A DNA stretch of 64,000 nucleotides from Cellulomonas rhizosphaerae (GCF_003470205.1 NZ_QWKP01000219.1:1-64000); one strand, 5' to 3'; shown: positions 8,517-19,554, numbered from the stretch's first letter. Program-made: numbers and translations. The notes: generated by a model not told the origin, from the letters alone.

Positions 8517-10387
8517 CGGGCCACCTCGATCTCGAGGACGTCCTCGTCGGCCGCCTCGCTGCGCCGACGCTCGGTCTCCTGCTCGTAGGCCGTGGCCAGC
8601 TCGCGGTACCCGGGGTCGCGCGCGAGCAGCTCCGTGTGCGTCCCGCGGTCCACCACGCGCCCGCCCTCGACGTGCACCACCTCGTCCGCCAGCAGCACCG
8701 AGGACATGCGGTAGGCGACGAGCAGCACGGTGGGCGAACCCGAGGCGCCGCGCAGACCCGTGAGGATCGCCTGCTCGATGCGCGGGTCGACCGCCGACGT
8801 CGCGTCGTCGAGCACGAGCACCTTGGGGCGCCGCACGAGCGCGCGGGCGAGCGCGAGCCGCTGCCGCTGGCCCCCGGAGAGGTTGGCACCCCGCTCGCCG
8901 AGCGGCGAGTCGAGGCCGTCCGGCAGTGCGTGGACGACGTCGTCGACGCGCGCGAGGCGCAGCGCGTCCCAGACCTCGTCGTCGCTCGCGGCGCCGGGGT
9001 CGCCGGGGTCAGCGAGGGCGACGTTGCCGCGGACCGTGTCCTCGAAGACGAACGCCTGCTGGGCGACGAACGCGACGTTGGCGCTGAGGTCCGCCGGGAC
9101 GACGTCGCGCAGGTCGAGCCCGTCCACCCGCACCGCTCCGGCGCTCGGGTCGGCCAGCCGCGCGACGAGGCCGACGAGGCTCGTCTTTCCCGCGCCGGTC
9201 GAGCCGACGATCGCGACCGTCCTGCCGGCGGCGATGTCGAGGTGGACGTCGCGCACCAGGTCGAGGTCGCCCTGGGGGGTCGCGACCGTGCGGGTCACGC
9301 CGTCCAGCTCGACACGTGCGCCCGAGGCCGCCGGCCGCCACGGCTGGTCGCCCGGCGGCAGGTCGGCACGCGCGTCGAGCACCCGGGACACCCGGGCGTA
9401 GCCGACCAGCGCGCGCGGCATCTCCCCCAGCACCCAGCCGAAGGCCCGGACCGGGAACGCGAGGAGGGTGAGCAGGTACGCCGCGGCGACGACGTCCCCG
9501 GTGTCGATGTCGCCGTGCAGCACGCGGGACGTCCCGACGACCAGGACGGCGAGGGTCCCGATGCTCGGCAGCAGGTCGATGACCGGGTCGAAGAACGCCC
9601 GCACGGTGCCGACACGCACGTTGGCCGCCGCGAGCTCGGCCGCCTTCGCGGTGAACCGCTCCTCCTCGCGCGCCTCGGTGCCGAGAGACTTGACCAGCAC
9701 CGCGGCCTCGAAGCTCTCGTGCGCGACGTCGGCGACCTCGGCGCGCAGCTGCTGCGCGCGCGTGATGGCCGGGGACATGTGCTTCTGGAAGACCACGTTG
9801 GCGACGAGGGTGAGCGGCAGCGCGGCCAGGGCGGCGATCGCCAGGTAGACGTCGGTGCGGAACAGCTGGACGGCCGCGACCAGGATCATCGCGAGCACGC
9901 CGAGCGCGAACGGCAGCGGGTTGAACACCGAGGTCGACGCCTCGACGTCCGATCCGGCGTTGGACAGCAGCTGGCCCGCGGGGTGACGGCGGTGCCACGA
10001 GAGCGGCAGGCGCAGGTACTGCCGGGTGACCGCGAGCCGGTGGTCCTCCTGCAGGAGGGCGAAGCCGAGGCCCGCGAAGACCCGGCGCAGCGCGACCGAG
10101 ACGGCCAGCGTGACGGCCACGGCGACCACGATGAGGCCCGCGAGCCAGATCCGGTCGCGCGCCGCCTCGTCGCCGTCGAGGGCCGGGACGACGACCTCGT
10201 CGGTCGCCCAGCCGAGCACCCGGCTGACGGCCACGGTCGCCACACCGAACACCGCGGAGATGCTGATCGCGGCGGTGTAGACCCACGGGTGCGCACGCAG
10301 CGCCCGGCCGACGAGGCGCGCGCCACGGGCCGCCGAGGACCCCTGCAACGTGGCAGGTCGGCGGGATGACGGGGCGCTGGAGGGCAC
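8513..10387 (-). CDS. ABC exporter half-transporter with degenerate Walker B
   Basis: The 624-residue partner of the downstream half-exporter has a membrane domain at ~40-340, then Walker A GSTGAGKTS, a canonical LSGGQRQ and Walker B VLVLDDATSAVD. Asp replaces the catalytic Glu after Walker B, and the switch motif reads LLVAYRMS, so the usual switch His is missing. These are marks of the degenerate nucleotide site in heterodimeric exporters. GTG 10387 is preceded by AGAAGGAA. It is the first gene of the pair. Confidence 0.93.
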   Translation of the reverse strand: MPSSAPSSRRPATLQGSSAARGARLVGRALRAHPWVYTAAISISAVFGVATVAVSRVLGWATDEVVVPALDGDEAARDRIWLAGLIVVAVAVTLAVSVALRRVFAGLGFALLQEDHRLAVTRQYLRLPLSWHRRHPAGQLLSNAGSDVEASTSVFNPLPFALGVLAMILVAAVQLFRTDVYLAIAALAALPLTLVANVVFQKHMSPAITRAQQLRAEVADVAHESFEAAVLVKSLGTEAREEERFTAKAAELAAANVRVGTVRAFFDPVIDLLPSIGTLAVLVVGTSRVLHGDIDTGDVVAAAYLLTLLAFPVRAFGWVLGEMPRALVGYARVSRVLDARADLPPGDQPWRPAASGARVELDGVTRTVATPQGDLDLVRDVHLDIAAGRTVAIVGSTGAGKTSLVGLVARLADPSAGAVRVDGLDLRDVVPADLSANVAFVAQQAFVFEDTVRGNVALADPGDPGAASDDEVWDALRLARVDDVVHALPDGLDSPLGERGANLSGGQRQRLALARALVRRPKVLVLDDATSAVDPRIEQAILTGLRGASGSPTVLLVAYRMSSVLLADEVVHVEGGRVVDRGTHTELLARDPGYRELATAYEQETERRRSEAADEDVLEIEVAR

Positions 10388-10471
10388 GACGATTCCTTCT
10401 GTCCTACGGGTTCCTGGGAAGTCCCCATGGTCTCACGCGCCACCGACACGCAGCCGTGCGAGCATGCGGGG

Positions 10472-11119
10472 ATGACCTGGCACCAGATCCTGCGCGAACG
10501 CCTCGCCGACGTCCTGCTCGAGGCCGCGCCCGATGCGCCGACACTCTGCGAGGGGTGGGAGGCGCGCCACGTCGCGGCGCACGTCGTGCTGCGGGAGTCC
10601 TCGCTCGTCGTCGGCGCCGGCCTCGTCGTCCCCGGCATGTCCGGACGCGCCGACCGCGCCATCGACACCCTGGCCGACACGGCACGGACCGAGGGCGCCT
10701 ACCGCGACCTCGTCGCGCGCGTGGCCGACCAGCCCGCGCGCTGGCACCCGATGTCCTGGGCCGGTGAGGCCGCCAACGTGGTCGAGCTCTTCGTGCACGC
10801 GGAGGACGTGCGCCGCGGCGCGGGTCCGGTGCCGGCGCCCGACATCGACCCCGAGCTCGTCGAGGTGCTGTGGGGACAGACCGTCCGGGCGAGCGGGCTG
10901 CAGCTGCGCAAGGCCCCCGTCGGGGTCGTGCTCGTGCGCGACGACGGGATCCGGCACCTGGCCCGCAAGCCGCGCGGGGTGCACGGGACCGTGGTGGTGC
11001 GCGGCGCGGTGCCCGAGATCGTGCTGTGGGCGCTCGGCCGGGGCGCGGCTGCCGACGTGCGGCTCGAGGGCGACGCCGTGGACGTCGCGCTGCTCAGCGC
11101 GCGACTGCCCGTGGTGTGA
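10472..11119 (+). CDS. TIGR03085-type metal-binding protein (DinB-like fold)
   Basis: This 215-residue protein begins [11 protein letters not shown]. Its [18 protein letters not shown] segment resembles the maleylpyruvate isomerase/DinB-like helical bundle that binds metal through His residues, and [10 protein letters not shown] supplies a further His. This arrangement matches the actinobacterial TIGR03085 family, whose function is unknown. The frame is open further upstream, but homology begins at ATG 10472. It converges on hisF with three bases between the stops. Confidence 0.8.
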   Translation: MTWHQILRERLADVLLEAAPDAPTLCEGWEARHVAAHVVLRESSLVVGAGLVVPGMSGRADRAIDTLADTARTEGAYRDLVARVADQPARWHPMSWAGEAANVVELFVHAEDVRRGAGPVPAPDIDPELVEVLWGQTVRASGLQLRKAPVGVVLVRDDGIRHLARKPRGVHGTVVVRGAVPEIVLWALGRGAAADVRLEGDAVDVALLSARLPVV

Positions 11120-11122
11120 GCG

Positions 11123-11893
11123 TCAGCGGACGGTGATGCCCGACTCGCGCAGCGCGTCCTTGACGTCGGCCACCGTGAGGGTGCCGAAGTGGAAGACGCT
11201 CGCTGCCAGGACGGCGTCCGCGCCGGCGCGCGCGGCCTCGACGAAGTGCGCCGGGGTGCCGGCGCCACCGCTCGCGATGAGCGGGACGGCGACCTCGGCA
11301 CGCACGTCGCGCAGCATCTGCAGGTCGAAGCCGTCCTTGGTGCCGTCGGCGTCCATCGAGTTGAGCAGGATCTCGCCGGCGCCGAGCCGTGCGGCGCGCG
11401 CGGCCCACTCGACCGCGTCGATCCCGGTGCCCTGGCGTCCACCGTGCGTCGTGACCTCGTAGCCCGAGTCCGTGCGCGTCTCCCCCGTGACCCGCCGCGC
11501 GTCGACCGACAGCACGAGCACCTGGCTGCCGAACCGCTGGGCGATCTCCTCGATGAGATCCGGGCGGGCGATCGCCGCGGTGTTCACACCGACCTTGTCC
11601 GCACCCGCGCGCAGCAGCAGGTCCACGTCGTCGGCGGTCCGCACTCCCCCGCCCACCGTGAGCGGGACGAAGACCTCCTCGGCCGTGCGGCGCACGACGT
11701 CGTAGGTCGTCGCGCGGTTGCCCGACGAGGCCGACACGTCGAGGAACGTGAGCTCGTCGGCCCCCTCCGCGTCGTAGCGGTGCGCGAGCTCGACGGGGTC
11801 GCCCGCGTCGCGCAGGTTCTCGAAGTTGACGCCCTTGACGACGCGCCCGGCGTCGACGTCGAGGCACGGGATGACACGCAGTGCGAGGGTCAC
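11123..11893 (-). CDS. hisF: Imidazole glycerol phosphate synthase subunit HisF
   Basis: HisF is the cyclase subunit that makes IGP and AICAR from PRFAR using ammonia from HisH. The 256-residue barrel has [12 protein letters not shown] (catalytic Asp) near the start and VLSVDARRV holding the second Asp. GTG 11893 overlaps the FKBP stop by 4 bases (GTGA), which picks this start within a longer open frame. hisH and hisA are not in the window. Confidence 0.96.
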   Translation of the reverse strand: MTLALRVIPCLDVDAGRVVKGVNFENLRDAGDPVELAHRYDAEGADELTFLDVSASSGNRATTYDVVRRTAEEVFVPLTVGGGVRTADDVDLLLRAGADKVGVNTAAIARPDLIEEIAQRFGSQVLVLSVDARRVTGETRTDSGYEVTTHGGRQGTGIDAVEWAARAARLGAGEILLNSMDADGTKDGFDLQMLRDVRAEVAVPLIASGGAGTPAHFVEAARAGADAVLAASVFHFGTLTVADVKDALRESGITVR

Positions 11894-12768
11894 GAGTCCG
11901 CTCCCTGAGGGGTTCCGGTGGCGAGGATGTCGATGACGAAGACGACCGTCTGCCCCTCGAGCGCCTTGCTCTCGGTCGCGCCGAGCGCGTACGTCGGGGG
12001 CACGACGAGCATGACCTGGCTGCCGGCCGGCTGGTCGACCAGGCCCTCGGCCCACGTCGGCACGTCCTGCAGGGAGAAGGAGACGGGGACGCCCTGCGTC
12101 CAGGTCGAGTCGAACGCCTCGCCGGTCTTCCAGGAGAACCCGGTGTACTGGACGGTGATCGTGTCCGTCGCCGTGACCTGCTTGCCCGCGCCCCGGATCA
12201 GCGCGCGCGTGACCAGGTCTGTCGGCGGGTCCTCGCCGGTCGCCTTGATCGAGGGAGCGCCGTTCGGGGCGAGCGTGACCTTCGGCAGGTTTTTCTGCGG
12301 AGGAACCGGCTCGCCCTCGGCGCGGACCGGCAGGACGTCGACGACGGTCACGGTGGGGTCCGACGACGCGCCCTGGTCGGTGCCCGGGCTGACCTGCAGC
12401 ATCCGGGCGCCGGCCTTCTGGCCCGCGACCGTGCGGTAGAGGTCCTTCCCGAGGTCTGCTTCGGTGAGGAACCGCGCAACGGGGTTGGTCGTGTAGCTCT
12501 CCTTGACCAGGGACGCGTCGGTGGCGTCCTCGATCCAGTAGTTGAGCAGGACCGGCTTCTCGTCGACGACCTGCGCGCCGGTACCGGGCCAGATCTGCGT
12601 CCGATGGGTCGAGCTGACCGACAACGGCGTGAGGTACGTGATCGTCGGCGCCTCGCCCGGGCTCCCGGAGACCGTGACGTCGGGCGGCAGCTCCGGCTCG
12701 TCGGTGCAGCCCGCGAGGACGAGGATGCCGGCCAGCGCGAGCGCGATGGCGCCCTGCAGTCGTCGCAC
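11890..12768 (-). CDS. Lipoprotein FKBP-type peptidyl-prolyl isomerase
   Basis: The 292-residue product has a lipoprotein signal peptide with lipobox LAGC (Cys21). The C-terminal half (about 195-285) is an FKBP domain: [39 protein letters not shown] and PPTYALG. The N-terminal half (~45-165) looks like a degenerate second FKBP module. It probably folds secreted proteins at the outer membrane face. It lies downstream of pafA, as in many actinobacteria, and overlaps hisF by 4 bases. AGGAGAGGG precedes GTG 12768. Confidence 0.9.
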   Translation of the reverse strand: MRRLQGAIALALAGILVLAGCTDEPELPPDVTVSGSPGEAPTITYLTPLSVSSTHRTQIWPGTGAQVVDEKPVLLNYWIEDATDASLVKESYTTNPVARFLTEADLGKDLYRTVAGQKAGARMLQVSPGTDQGASSDPTVTVVDVLPVRAEGEPVPPQKNLPKVTLAPNGAPSIKATGEDPPTDLVTRALIRGAGKQVTATDTITVQYTGFSWKTGEAFDSTWTQGVPVSFSLQDVPTWAEGLVDQPAGSQVMLVVPPTYALGATESKALEGQTVVFVIDILATGTPQGADS

Positions 12769-12915
12769 GTCGTCCCTCTCCTGCCGTCCATGCCACTGCC
12801 CGTCGATGCTCGGGCGGGCTCCGTCCGCCGGACACTGTACGACGAAGCGCTGGGGCGGTTGCTCAGGGTCCGACGCGGTCCGCCTTCGTTCACGGCCGGC
12901 AGAGCTGATGCCAGG

Positions 12916-14277
12916 TCACATCGACTCGATGAGCCGATCCACGCGGTCGTCGACGCTCCGGAACGGGTCCTTGCACAGCACGGTCCGCTGCGCCTGGTCG
13001 TTGAGCTTGAGGTGCACCCAGTCGACCGTGTAGTCGCGGCGCGCCTCCTGGGCCGCCCGCACGAAGTCGCCGCGCAGCTTCGCGCGGGTGGTCTGCGGGG
13101 GCACCGCGGTCGCCTCGAAGATCTCGAGGTCCGTGGTGAGCCGCTCCACGAGGCCCTTCGCCGCGAGCAGGTTGTAGAGCCCCTCGGTGCGCGAGATGTC
13201 GTGGTACGCCAGGTCGAGACGCTGGACCCGGACGTCGCCGAGCTCGAGGTCGTGCTTCGCGCGGTAGCGCTCGATGAGGCGGTACTTGATCACCCAGTCG
13301 AGCTCGCGGTCGACGAGCGACAGGTTGTCGGTCGACAGCGCGAGCAGCCCGCGCTCCCACAGGTCGAGGACCTGCTTCGTCTCGGGCGTCGGGCCGCCGT
13401 GCGCGTCGACGAAGTCGACGACCCGGCCGAGGTACTCCTCCTGGAGCTCGATCGCGGTCGCCGTGCGCCCGTTCGCCATCGTGACCGGGTGCTTGCCGGT
13501 CATGTCGTGGCTGATCTCGCGGATCGCGCGGATCGGGTTCTCCAGGGTCATGTCCCGCATGGGCACGCCGGCCTCGATCATGCGCAGGAGCAGGTCGGTC
13601 GCGCCGACCTTGAGCATCGTGGTCGGCTCGGCCATCGAGGAGTCGCCGACGATCACGTGCAGGCGGCGGTAGTGCTCGGCATCGGCGTGCGGCTCGTCGC
13701 GCGTGTTGATGATGGGCCGGGAGCGGGTGGTCGCGCTCGAGACGGCCTCCCAGATGTGGTCCGCGCGCTGCGAGAGGCAGTACACCGCGCCGCGTGGCGT
13801 GGTCAGCACCTTGCCCGCACCCGTCAGGATCTGCCGCGTGATGAGGAACGGCACGAGCACGTCCGAGAGGCGCGTGAAATCGCCCTGGCGGCGCACGAGG
13901 TAGTTCTCGTGGCAGCCGTAGGAGTTGCCCGCGGAGTCGGTGTTGTTCTTGAACAGGTGGATCTTGCCGGGCAGCCCCTCGTGCTCGAGGCGCTGCTGAG
14001 CGTCGGCCACGAGGCCCTCGAGGATCCGCTCGCCCGCGCGGTCGTGCGTGATGAGCTGCCGCACGTCGTCGCACTCCGCGGTCGCGTACTCGGGGTGCGA
14101 GCCGACGTCGAGGTACAACCGCGACCCGTTGCGCAGGAACACGTTCGACGAGCGCCCCCACGCCACGACCTTGCGGAACAGGTAGCGCGCGACCTCGTCG
14201 GCCGAGAGCCCGCGCCCGTCCTGGGCCGCGCACGTCACGCCGTACTCGGTCTCGAGCCCGAAGATCCGCTTGTCCAT
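12916..14277 (-). CDS. pafA: Pup-protein ligase PafA
   Basis: PafA joins the C-terminal Glu of Pup to substrate lysines, marking them for the proteasome. The 453-residue protein starts [14 protein letters not shown], with the ATP/Mg-binding Glu and the catalytic Asp region ([13 protein letters not shown]). [18 protein letters not shown] is characteristic of the PafA/Dop fold. It is paralogous to dop in this cluster. It is the last pup-pathway gene, 72 bases after prcA. The pafB/pafC regulators often found beyond pafA are not seen here. Confidence 0.97.
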   Translation of the reverse strand: MDKRIFGLETEYGVTCAAQDGRGLSADEVARYLFRKVVAWGRSSNVFLRNGSRLYLDVGSHPEYATAECDDVRQLITHDRAGERILEGLVADAQQRLEHEGLPGKIHLFKNNTDSAGNSYGCHENYLVRRQGDFTRLSDVLVPFLITRQILTGAGKVLTTPRGAVYCLSQRADHIWEAVSSATTRSRPIINTRDEPHADAEHYRRLHVIVGDSSMAEPTTMLKVGATDLLLRMIEAGVPMRDMTLENPIRAIREISHDMTGKHPVTMANGRTATAIELQEEYLGRVVDFVDAHGGPTPETKQVLDLWERGLLALSTDNLSLVDRELDWVIKYRLIERYRAKHDLELGDVRVQRLDLAYHDISRTEGLYNLLAAKGLVERLTTDLEIFEATAVPPQTTRAKLRGDFVRAAQEARRDYTVDWVHLKLNDQAQRTVLCKDPFRSVDDRVDRLIESM

Positions 14278-14349
14278 GTCCTGCGCCCCGCTTCCCTCGT
14301 CGCCCTGCCGGTCGCCCTGCGATCATCAGCCGTCCGTCGGCACGTCCGG

Positions 14350-15048
14350 TCAGGCCTGCAGCAGGTCCTCCAGCAGCGGACCCGACAGGCGGCGGAACGT
14401 GCGCCGCGGGCGGGTCCGGTCGAGCACCGCGACCTCGAGCTGTGACGCGGGGATCTCGCGCTGCGCGCCGCCGTCGTCGGCCGGGGTGCCGAGCGCCCGC
14501 GTCGCCAGCGCGAGCACCGCCGGCAGGGTCATCTCCGCCGTCCAGCCCGCGCTCACCACGCTGTCGAGCCGCTCGGCCTGGCCGCCCATGACGACCCAGC
14601 CGTGCTCGTCGGTCACCGAGCCGTCGTACGCGAGCCGGTAGATCTGGTCGCCCTCGGGCGCGTGCCCGACCTCGGCGACGACGATCTCCACCTCGAGCGG
14701 CTTGGACTCGGTGGTGAACACCGTGCCGAGCGTCTGCGCGTAGGCGTTGGCGAGCCCGCGCGCGGTCACGTCGACCCGGTCGTAGGAGTAGCCCCGCAGG
14801 TCGGCGTAGCGCACGCCCGCGACCCGCAGGTTCTCGAACTCGTTGTACTTGCCGACGGCCGCGAACGCGATGCGGTCATAGATCTCGGAGACCTTGTGCA
14901 GCGCGCGCGACGCGTTCTCGGTCGCGAACGCGATGCCGTCGTCGTACTGCAGGACGACCACGGACCGGCCCCGGGCGATGCCCTTGCGGGCGTAGTCGGC
15001 CCGGTCCTTCATGAGCTGCTCGGGCGAGACGTAGAACGGCATGCTCAT
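14350..15048 (-). CDS. prcA: Proteasome subunit alpha
   Basis: The 232-residue alpha subunit forms the outer rings and gate of the 20S particle. It begins [20 protein letters not shown] with the alpha N-terminal helix, followed by [20 protein letters not shown]. It lacks a catalytic Thr, as expected for alpha. ATG 15048 overlaps the prcB stop by 4 bases, which fixes the start in a longer open frame and suggests balanced subunit synthesis. Confidence 0.96.
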   Translation of the reverse strand: MSMPFYVSPEQLMKDRADYARKGIARGRSVVVLQYDDGIAFATENASRALHKVSEIYDRIAFAAVGKYNEFENLRVAGVRYADLRGYSYDRVDVTARGLANAYAQTLGTVFTTESKPLEVEIVVAEVGHAPEGDQIYRLAYDGSVTDEHGWVVMGGQAERLDSVVSAGWTAEMTLPAVLALATRALGTPADDGGAQREIPASQLEVAVLDRTRPRRTFRRLSGPLLEDLLQA

Positions 15049-15884
15049 CGGGCACCCCCGCGGTCGGCGTGGGTGGCTCGGCGCACCTCGTCGGAGGCTG
15101 CGGCCACGGCGGCGAGCTCGTCGTCGGGCACGCGCAGGTAGCCCGCCTCGGTCACGGTGGCCACGACGGGCCAGATGCGCCGGGTGCTGTCGGGCCCGCC
15201 GGTCGCCGAGTCGTCGTCGGCCGCGTCGACGAGGGCCTCGACGGCCACCCGCACCGCGTCGGCGGGACCGAGACCCGGCCGCCACAGCTTCTTGAGCGAC
15301 CCGCGCGCGAACACCGAGCCGGAGCCGACCGCGTGGTGGTCGTGCTCCTCGTAGCGTCCGCCGGTGATGTCGTAGGAGAAGATCCGGCCCACGCGGCGGT
15401 CGAGATCGAAGCCGCCGAACAGCGGCACGACCGCGAGGCCCTGCATCGCGAGGCCGAGGTTGCCGCGGATCATCGTCGCGAGCCGGTTGGCCTTGCCGTC
15501 GAGCGAGAGCAGGCTGCCCTCGATCTTCTCGTAGTGCTCGAGCTCGAGCTGGAACAGCCGCACCAGCTCGACGGCGAGACCCGCCGTGCCGGCGATGCCG
15601 ACCGCGGAGTACTCGTCGGCCGGGAAGACCTTCTCGATCTCGCGGCTCGCGATCATCGAGCCCATCGTGGCGCGGCGGTCGCCGGCCATGACGATCCCGC
15701 CGTCGAACGCCAGCGAGACGATCGTCGTGCCGTGCGGCGCCGTCACGTCACCGATCGGCAGCGGCCGGTTGCCCGGCAGCAGCGACGGCGCGTGGGCCGC
15801 GAGGAAGTCGACGAACGACGAGGAACCGGGCGTGGTGAAGGCCAGCGGGAGCCGCCCCGAAGCACTTAGATCAGCGTGCGTCAT
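15045..15884 (-). CDS. prcB: Proteasome subunit beta
   Basis: The 279-residue beta subunit is the proteolytic ring of the proteasome. A propeptide of ~52 residues ends in HG before the mature N-terminus [11 protein letters not shown], making Thr53 the catalytic nucleophile after self-cleavage. The conserved GDRRATMG and [16 protein letters not shown] segments follow. It sits six bases after pup and overlaps prcA, an operon order seen across actinobacteria. Confidence 0.97.
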   Translation of the reverse strand: MTHADLSASGRLPLAFTTPGSSSFVDFLAAHAPSLLPGNRPLPIGDVTAPHGTTIVSLAFDGGIVMAGDRRATMGSMIASREIEKVFPADEYSAVGIAGTAGLAVELVRLFQLELEHYEKIEGSLLSLDGKANRLATMIRGNLGLAMQGLAVVPLFGGFDLDRRVGRIFSYDITGGRYEEHDHHAVGSGSVFARGSLKKLWRPGLGPADAVRVAVEALVDAADDDSATGGPDSTRRIWPVVATVTEAGYLRVPDDELAAVAAASDEVRRATHADRGGAR

Positions 15885-15890
15885 CGGCGC

Positions 15891-16082
15891 TCACTGACCG
15901 CCCTTCTGGACGAAGCCGCGCACGAACTGCTCGGCGTTGGACTCCAGCACGTCGTCGATCTCGTCGAGGAGCGCGTCGACCTCGGCGTCGCGGGCCTGGG
16001 CCGCCGGCGCGACCGGAGCAGCGGCGTCGTCCCCGGGCTCCTCGTCGTCCCGACGCGAGTGCACACGTTCCTGACCAGCCAT
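15891..16082 (-). CDS. pup: Prokaryotic ubiquitin-like protein Pup
   Basis: The 63-residue disordered modifier ends in GGQ, so Dop must deamidate the terminal Gln to Glu before ligation by PafA. The helical Arc-binding region EVDALLDEIDDVLESNAEQF and the tail VRGFVQKGGQ are typical. AGGAGG (16088-16093) is placed five bases before ATG 16082; a GTG directly before it is a less likely start. It lies between dop and prcB. Confidence 0.97.
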   Translation of the reverse strand: MAGQERVHSRRDDEEPGDDAAAPVAPAAQARDAEVDALLDEIDDVLESNAEQFVRGFVQKGGQ

Positions 16083-16121
16083 CACGACCTCCTGATGTCG
16101 CCCACGGACCTGCAGGTCACC

Positions 16122-16127
16122 ACCCTA
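16122..16127 (-). promoter_or_regulatory. -10 element upstream of pup
   Basis: TAGGGT on the minus strand would give a leader of about 33 bases carrying the AGGAGG site. It lies between dop and pup, so pup-prcB-prcA may be transcribed separately from dop. No clear -35 is visible. Confidence 0.45.
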
Positions 16128-16181
16128 GGCCTATCTGGTGACAGTCCCGCGTCACGTGCCCGCGAGGCGGACAACCGACCG

Positions 16182-17789
16182 TCAGGCGCCGAGCGCCTCG
16201 AGGAGCGTCGCCGCATCCGGGCTCGCCGCGAGCAGGGCTCCGACGTGCGCGTGCGTCCCGCGCAGGGGGTCGCGCATCGGCACGCGCTGCAGCGTCGCGG
16301 CACCGGGCACGTCGAAGACGACCGAGTCCCACGAGGCGGCCGAGATCTCGGACCCGTACCGCGCGACGGCCTCGCCGCGGAAGTACGCGCGCGTGTCCCG
16401 GGGCGGGTGCACGACGGCCTCGGCGACCTCCTCGGGCGTGACGAGCAGCTCGACCGCACCGGCTGCCACGAGCCGGTGGTAGAGCCCACGCTCGGGCCGC
16501 AGGTCCGACCACTGCAGGTCGACGGCCGCCAGGCGCGGGTGGTCCCACGCGAGGTGGTCGCGCCGCCGCATGCCCTCGAGCAGCCGCAGCTTGGCCAGCC
16601 ACTCGACCTCGCGCGCGCACGACGCGGGGTCCGACGCGAGCCGGTCGAGCAGCGACTCCCAGCGGTCGAGCACGTCGGTCGTCTGCGCGTCGAGCTCGTC
16701 GCCGACGTGCGCCAGCGCGGACCGCACGGCGTCGAGGTACGCGTGCTGGATCTCGAGCGCGGTCAGGAACCGCCCGTCGGCGAGCTCGAGCCGGGTCGTG
16801 AGCGTGAGGTCGTGGCTGACCTGCCGCGTCGCCTGCACGGGATCGCGCAGCGTGAGCCGGTCGATGGCACCGAGAGCTCCGCCCGCGCCGCCCTCGGCGA
16901 CCGCACGCTCGATGAGCCAGAGCACCAGGGACGCCGTGCCGAGCCGCAGGTAGGTCGCGACCTCGAGCATCGTGGCGTCGCCGACGATCACGTGCAGGCG
17001 GCGCCAGCGTGCGGGGTCGGCGTGCGGCTCGTCGCGCGTGTTGACCAGCGGCCGGCGCAGCGTGGTCTCCAGGCCGATCTCCGCCTCGACGTAGTCGGCT
17101 CGCTGCGAGAGCTGGAACCCGGCGTGCTCGCCGCGCTGCCCGATGCCGACCCGCCCCGCACCCGTGAAGACCTGGCGCGTGACGAAGAACGGGATGATGC
17201 GCGCCGCGAGGTCGCCGAACGGCACGGCACGGTCGACGAGGTAGTTCTCGTGCGTGCCGTACGTGGCGCCCTTGCCGTCGACGTTGTTCTTGTACAGCGT
17301 CACGTCCGGCAGCGCGGGGTTCGACATGAGCGTGCGCACCGACGCGAGCATGACCTGCTCCCCCGCCCGGTCCCAGCGCACCGCGTCGAGCGGGTTGGTG
17401 ACCTCCGGCGAGGAGTACTCGGGGTGCGCGTGGTCCACGTAGAGCCGGGCGCCGTTGGTGAGGATCACGTTGGCCGCGCCCGGGTCCTCGTACTCCTCGA
17501 CCGCGGGACGCTCGAGCTCCTGCGGCCCGTCGCCCGACGGCGCCGGCCTCTCGGGGTCGTCGGTCAGCAGCGACGGGTGCGCCGACGCGCGCTGCAGGTG
17601 GAACCCCCGCGCGTCGTGCAGCGGGTCCTCGTCGTCGTAGTCCCAGCGCGCCTTGGCGCGGGCACCCTCGCGCGCGGCGGCGTGCACGGCGACCACGTGG
17701 CTCGACAGCAGCATCGGGTTCGCCATGGGCCGCCCGGGCTGGAGGATGCCGTACTCGGTCTCGATCCCCATCACACGGCGCACGGTCAC
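16182..17789 (-). CDS. dop: Depupylase/Pup deamidase Dop
   Basis: Dop deamidates Pup-Gln to Pup-Glu and removes Pup from substrates. The 535-residue protein opens with MTVRRVMGIETEYGILQPG and has LYVDHAHPEYSSPE and YKNNVDGKGATYGTHENYL, shared with PafA. It has the longer N-terminal loop that separates Dop from PafA. GTG 17789 follows TAGGGT (17796-17801) by six bases, the leaderless arrangement. A terminator hairpin separates it from arc. Confidence 0.96.
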   Translation of the reverse strand: MTVRRVMGIETEYGILQPGRPMANPMLLSSHVVAVHAAAREGARAKARWDYDDEDPLHDARGFHLQRASAHPSLLTDDPERPAPSGDGPQELERPAVEEYEDPGAANVILTNGARLYVDHAHPEYSSPEVTNPLDAVRWDRAGEQVMLASVRTLMSNPALPDVTLYKNNVDGKGATYGTHENYLVDRAVPFGDLAARIIPFFVTRQVFTGAGRVGIGQRGEHAGFQLSQRADYVEAEIGLETTLRRPLVNTRDEPHADPARWRRLHVIVGDATMLEVATYLRLGTASLVLWLIERAVAEGGAGGALGAIDRLTLRDPVQATRQVSHDLTLTTRLELADGRFLTALEIQHAYLDAVRSALAHVGDELDAQTTDVLDRWESLLDRLASDPASCAREVEWLAKLRLLEGMRRRDHLAWDHPRLAAVDLQWSDLRPERGLYHRLVAAGAVELLVTPEEVAEAVVHPPRDTRAYFRGEAVARYGSEISAASWDSVVFDVPGAATLQRVPMRDPLRGTHAHVGALLAASPDAATLLEALGA

Positions 17790-17795
17790 GGGTTC

Positions 17796-17801
17796 ACCCT
17801 A
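17796..17801 (-). promoter_or_regulatory. -10 element for leaderless dop
   Basis: TAGGGT lies six bases upstream of the dop GTG start, so the mRNA probably begins at the start codon. It lies just downstream of the arc terminator. Confidence 0.6.
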
Positions 17802-17820
17802 GGCCGCGCCGCCGACGCGA

Positions 17821-17854
17821 CGAACGGGCGTCCCGCACTCGGGACGCCCGTTCG
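17821..17854 (-). terminator. Strong hairpin between arc and dop
   Basis: A perfect 15-bp stem, CGAACGGGCGTCCCG paired with CGGGACGCCCGTTCG, has a CACT loop. It begins 10 bases after the arc stop. There is no T-tract, which is usual for high-GC actinobacteria. It should end arc transcripts before the dop promoter. Confidence 0.75.
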
Positions 17855-17863
17855 CCGGTGGAG

Positions 17864-19495
17864 TCAGAGGTACTGCCCGGTGCTCGTCACGTTCTCGATC
17901 GTGCGCGAGCCCTCCGTGCCCTTCTTGCCCTGGACGATCGTGCGGATGAACACGATGCGCTCCCCCTTCTTGCCGGAGATGCGCGCCCAGTCGTCGGGGT
18001 TGGTGGTGTTGGGCAGGTCCTCGTTCTCCTTGAACTCGTCCACGCACGCGGTCAGCAGGTGGTCGACGCGGATGCCGCGCTGGCCGGTGGCGAGCAGGTC
18101 CTTGATCGCGGACTTCTTGGCCCGGTCGACGACGTTCTGGATCATGGCGCCCGAGTTGAAGTCCTTGAAGTACAGGACCTCCTTGTCGCCGCTCGCGTAG
18201 GTGACCTCGAGGAAGCGGTTCTCCTCGCTCTCGGTGTACATCCGCTCGACGACGCGCGTGACCATCGCCTCGACCGCCGCGACGGCCGAGCCGCCGTTCT
18301 CCGCGATGTCGTCGCCGTGGATCGGCAGGTCTGCCGTGAGGTACTTGCCGAAGATCTCGCGCGCGCCCTCGGCGTCCGGGCGCTCGATCTTGATCTTCAC
18401 GTCCAGGCGGCCCGGGCGCAGGATGGCCGGGTCGATCATGTCCTCGCGGTTCGAGGCGCCGATGACGATGACGTTCTCGAGCCGCTCCACGCCGTCGATC
18501 TCAGCGAGCAGCTGCGGCACGATCGTCGTCTCGACGTCGCTCGAGACGCCCGTGCCGCGCGTGCGGAACAGCGACTCCATCTCGTCGAAGAACACCACGA
18601 CGGGGTGGCCCTGCGACGCCTTCTCGCGCGCCCGGGCAAAGATCAGCCGGATGTGGCGCTCGGTCTCGCCGACGTACTTGTTGAGGAGCTCGGGACCCTT
18701 GACGTTGAGGAAGAAGCTGCGCACGTCGGCCGCCTCCTCGCCGCGGGCCGCGGCCGCGGTGGCCGCGAGCGAGTGCGCGACGGCCTTCGCGATGAGCGTC
18801 TTGCCGCACCCGGGAGGGCCGTAGAGCAGCACGCCCTTGGGCGGCTTGAGCCCGTGCTCGCGGAACAGCTCGGGGTGCAGGAACGGCAGCTCGACCGCGT
18901 CGCGGATCGCCTCGATCTGCGGTCCCAGGCCACCGATGTCCTCGTACTGGATGTCCGGGACCTCTTCGAGCACCAGGTCCTCGACCTCGGCGCGCGGGAT
19001 GACCTCGAAGACGAACCCGCTGCGCGAGTCGATCGTCAGGGCGTCGCCCACGCGGACGCCGCGGTCGTGCACCTGCCCGGCGAAGCGGACGACCCGCTCC
19101 TCGTCCCCGCGCCCGACGACGAGCGCGCGGTCCTGGTCGAGCATCTCCTTGACGGTGACGATCTCGCCGACCTTCTCGTACCCGCCGGCCTCGACGACCG
19201 TGAGGGCCTCGTTGAGCATGACCTCCTGGCCGGGCCGCAGCCGCGCGACGTCGAGCGTCGGGCTCGCGCCGACGTGCATCTTGCGGCCCGCGGAGACGAT
19301 GTCGACTGAGCCGTCGTCGCGCGAGGCGAGGAAGGTCGCGTAGGTCCCCGGCGGCTTGGCGAGGTCGTCGACCTGGCGCTTGAGCTCGACGATCTGCTCA
19401 CGTGCGGCGAGGAGCGCGTCGCTGAGACGTTCGTTCTTGGCAGCGAGCACCGCGAGCTCGCGGTGCAGCTCTCGTCCGGGCGTGGATTCGGTCAT
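17864..19495 (-). CDS. arc: Proteasomal ATPase Arc/Mpa
   Basis: Arc is the hexameric AAA unfoldase that binds pupylated proteins and feeds them to PrcAB. The 543-residue protein has an N-terminal coiled coil (~5-55), double OB domains and an AAA domain with [16 protein letters not shown] and arginine-finger region LRPGRLD. The C-terminus GQYL carries the penultimate Tyr used for docking on the 20S ring. ATG 19495 is preceded by GGAGG; an in-frame start 42 bases upstream lacks this support. Confidence 0.95.
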   Translation of the reverse strand: MTESTPGRELHRELAVLAAKNERLSDALLAAREQIVELKRQVDDLAKPPGTYATFLASRDDGSVDIVSAGRKMHVGASPTLDVARLRPGQEVMLNEALTVVEAGGYEKVGEIVTVKEMLDQDRALVVGRGDEERVVRFAGQVHDRGVRVGDALTIDSRSGFVFEVIPRAEVEDLVLEEVPDIQYEDIGGLGPQIEAIRDAVELPFLHPELFREHGLKPPKGVLLYGPPGCGKTLIAKAVAHSLAATAAAARGEEAADVRSFFLNVKGPELLNKYVGETERHIRLIFARAREKASQGHPVVVFFDEMESLFRTRGTGVSSDVETTIVPQLLAEIDGVERLENVIVIGASNREDMIDPAILRPGRLDVKIKIERPDAEGAREIFGKYLTADLPIHGDDIAENGGSAVAAVEAMVTRVVERMYTESEENRFLEVTYASGDKEVLYFKDFNSGAMIQNVVDRAKKSAIKDLLATGQRGIRVDHLLTACVDEFKENEDLPNTTNPDDWARISGKKGERIVFIRTIVQGKKGTEGSRTIENVTSTGQYL

Positions 19496-19554
19496 GGATG
19501 GCCTCCGTCCCGTCGAGGCGGCTGTCACGGCCGCCAAGGTCTAGCAGGTCTTGC

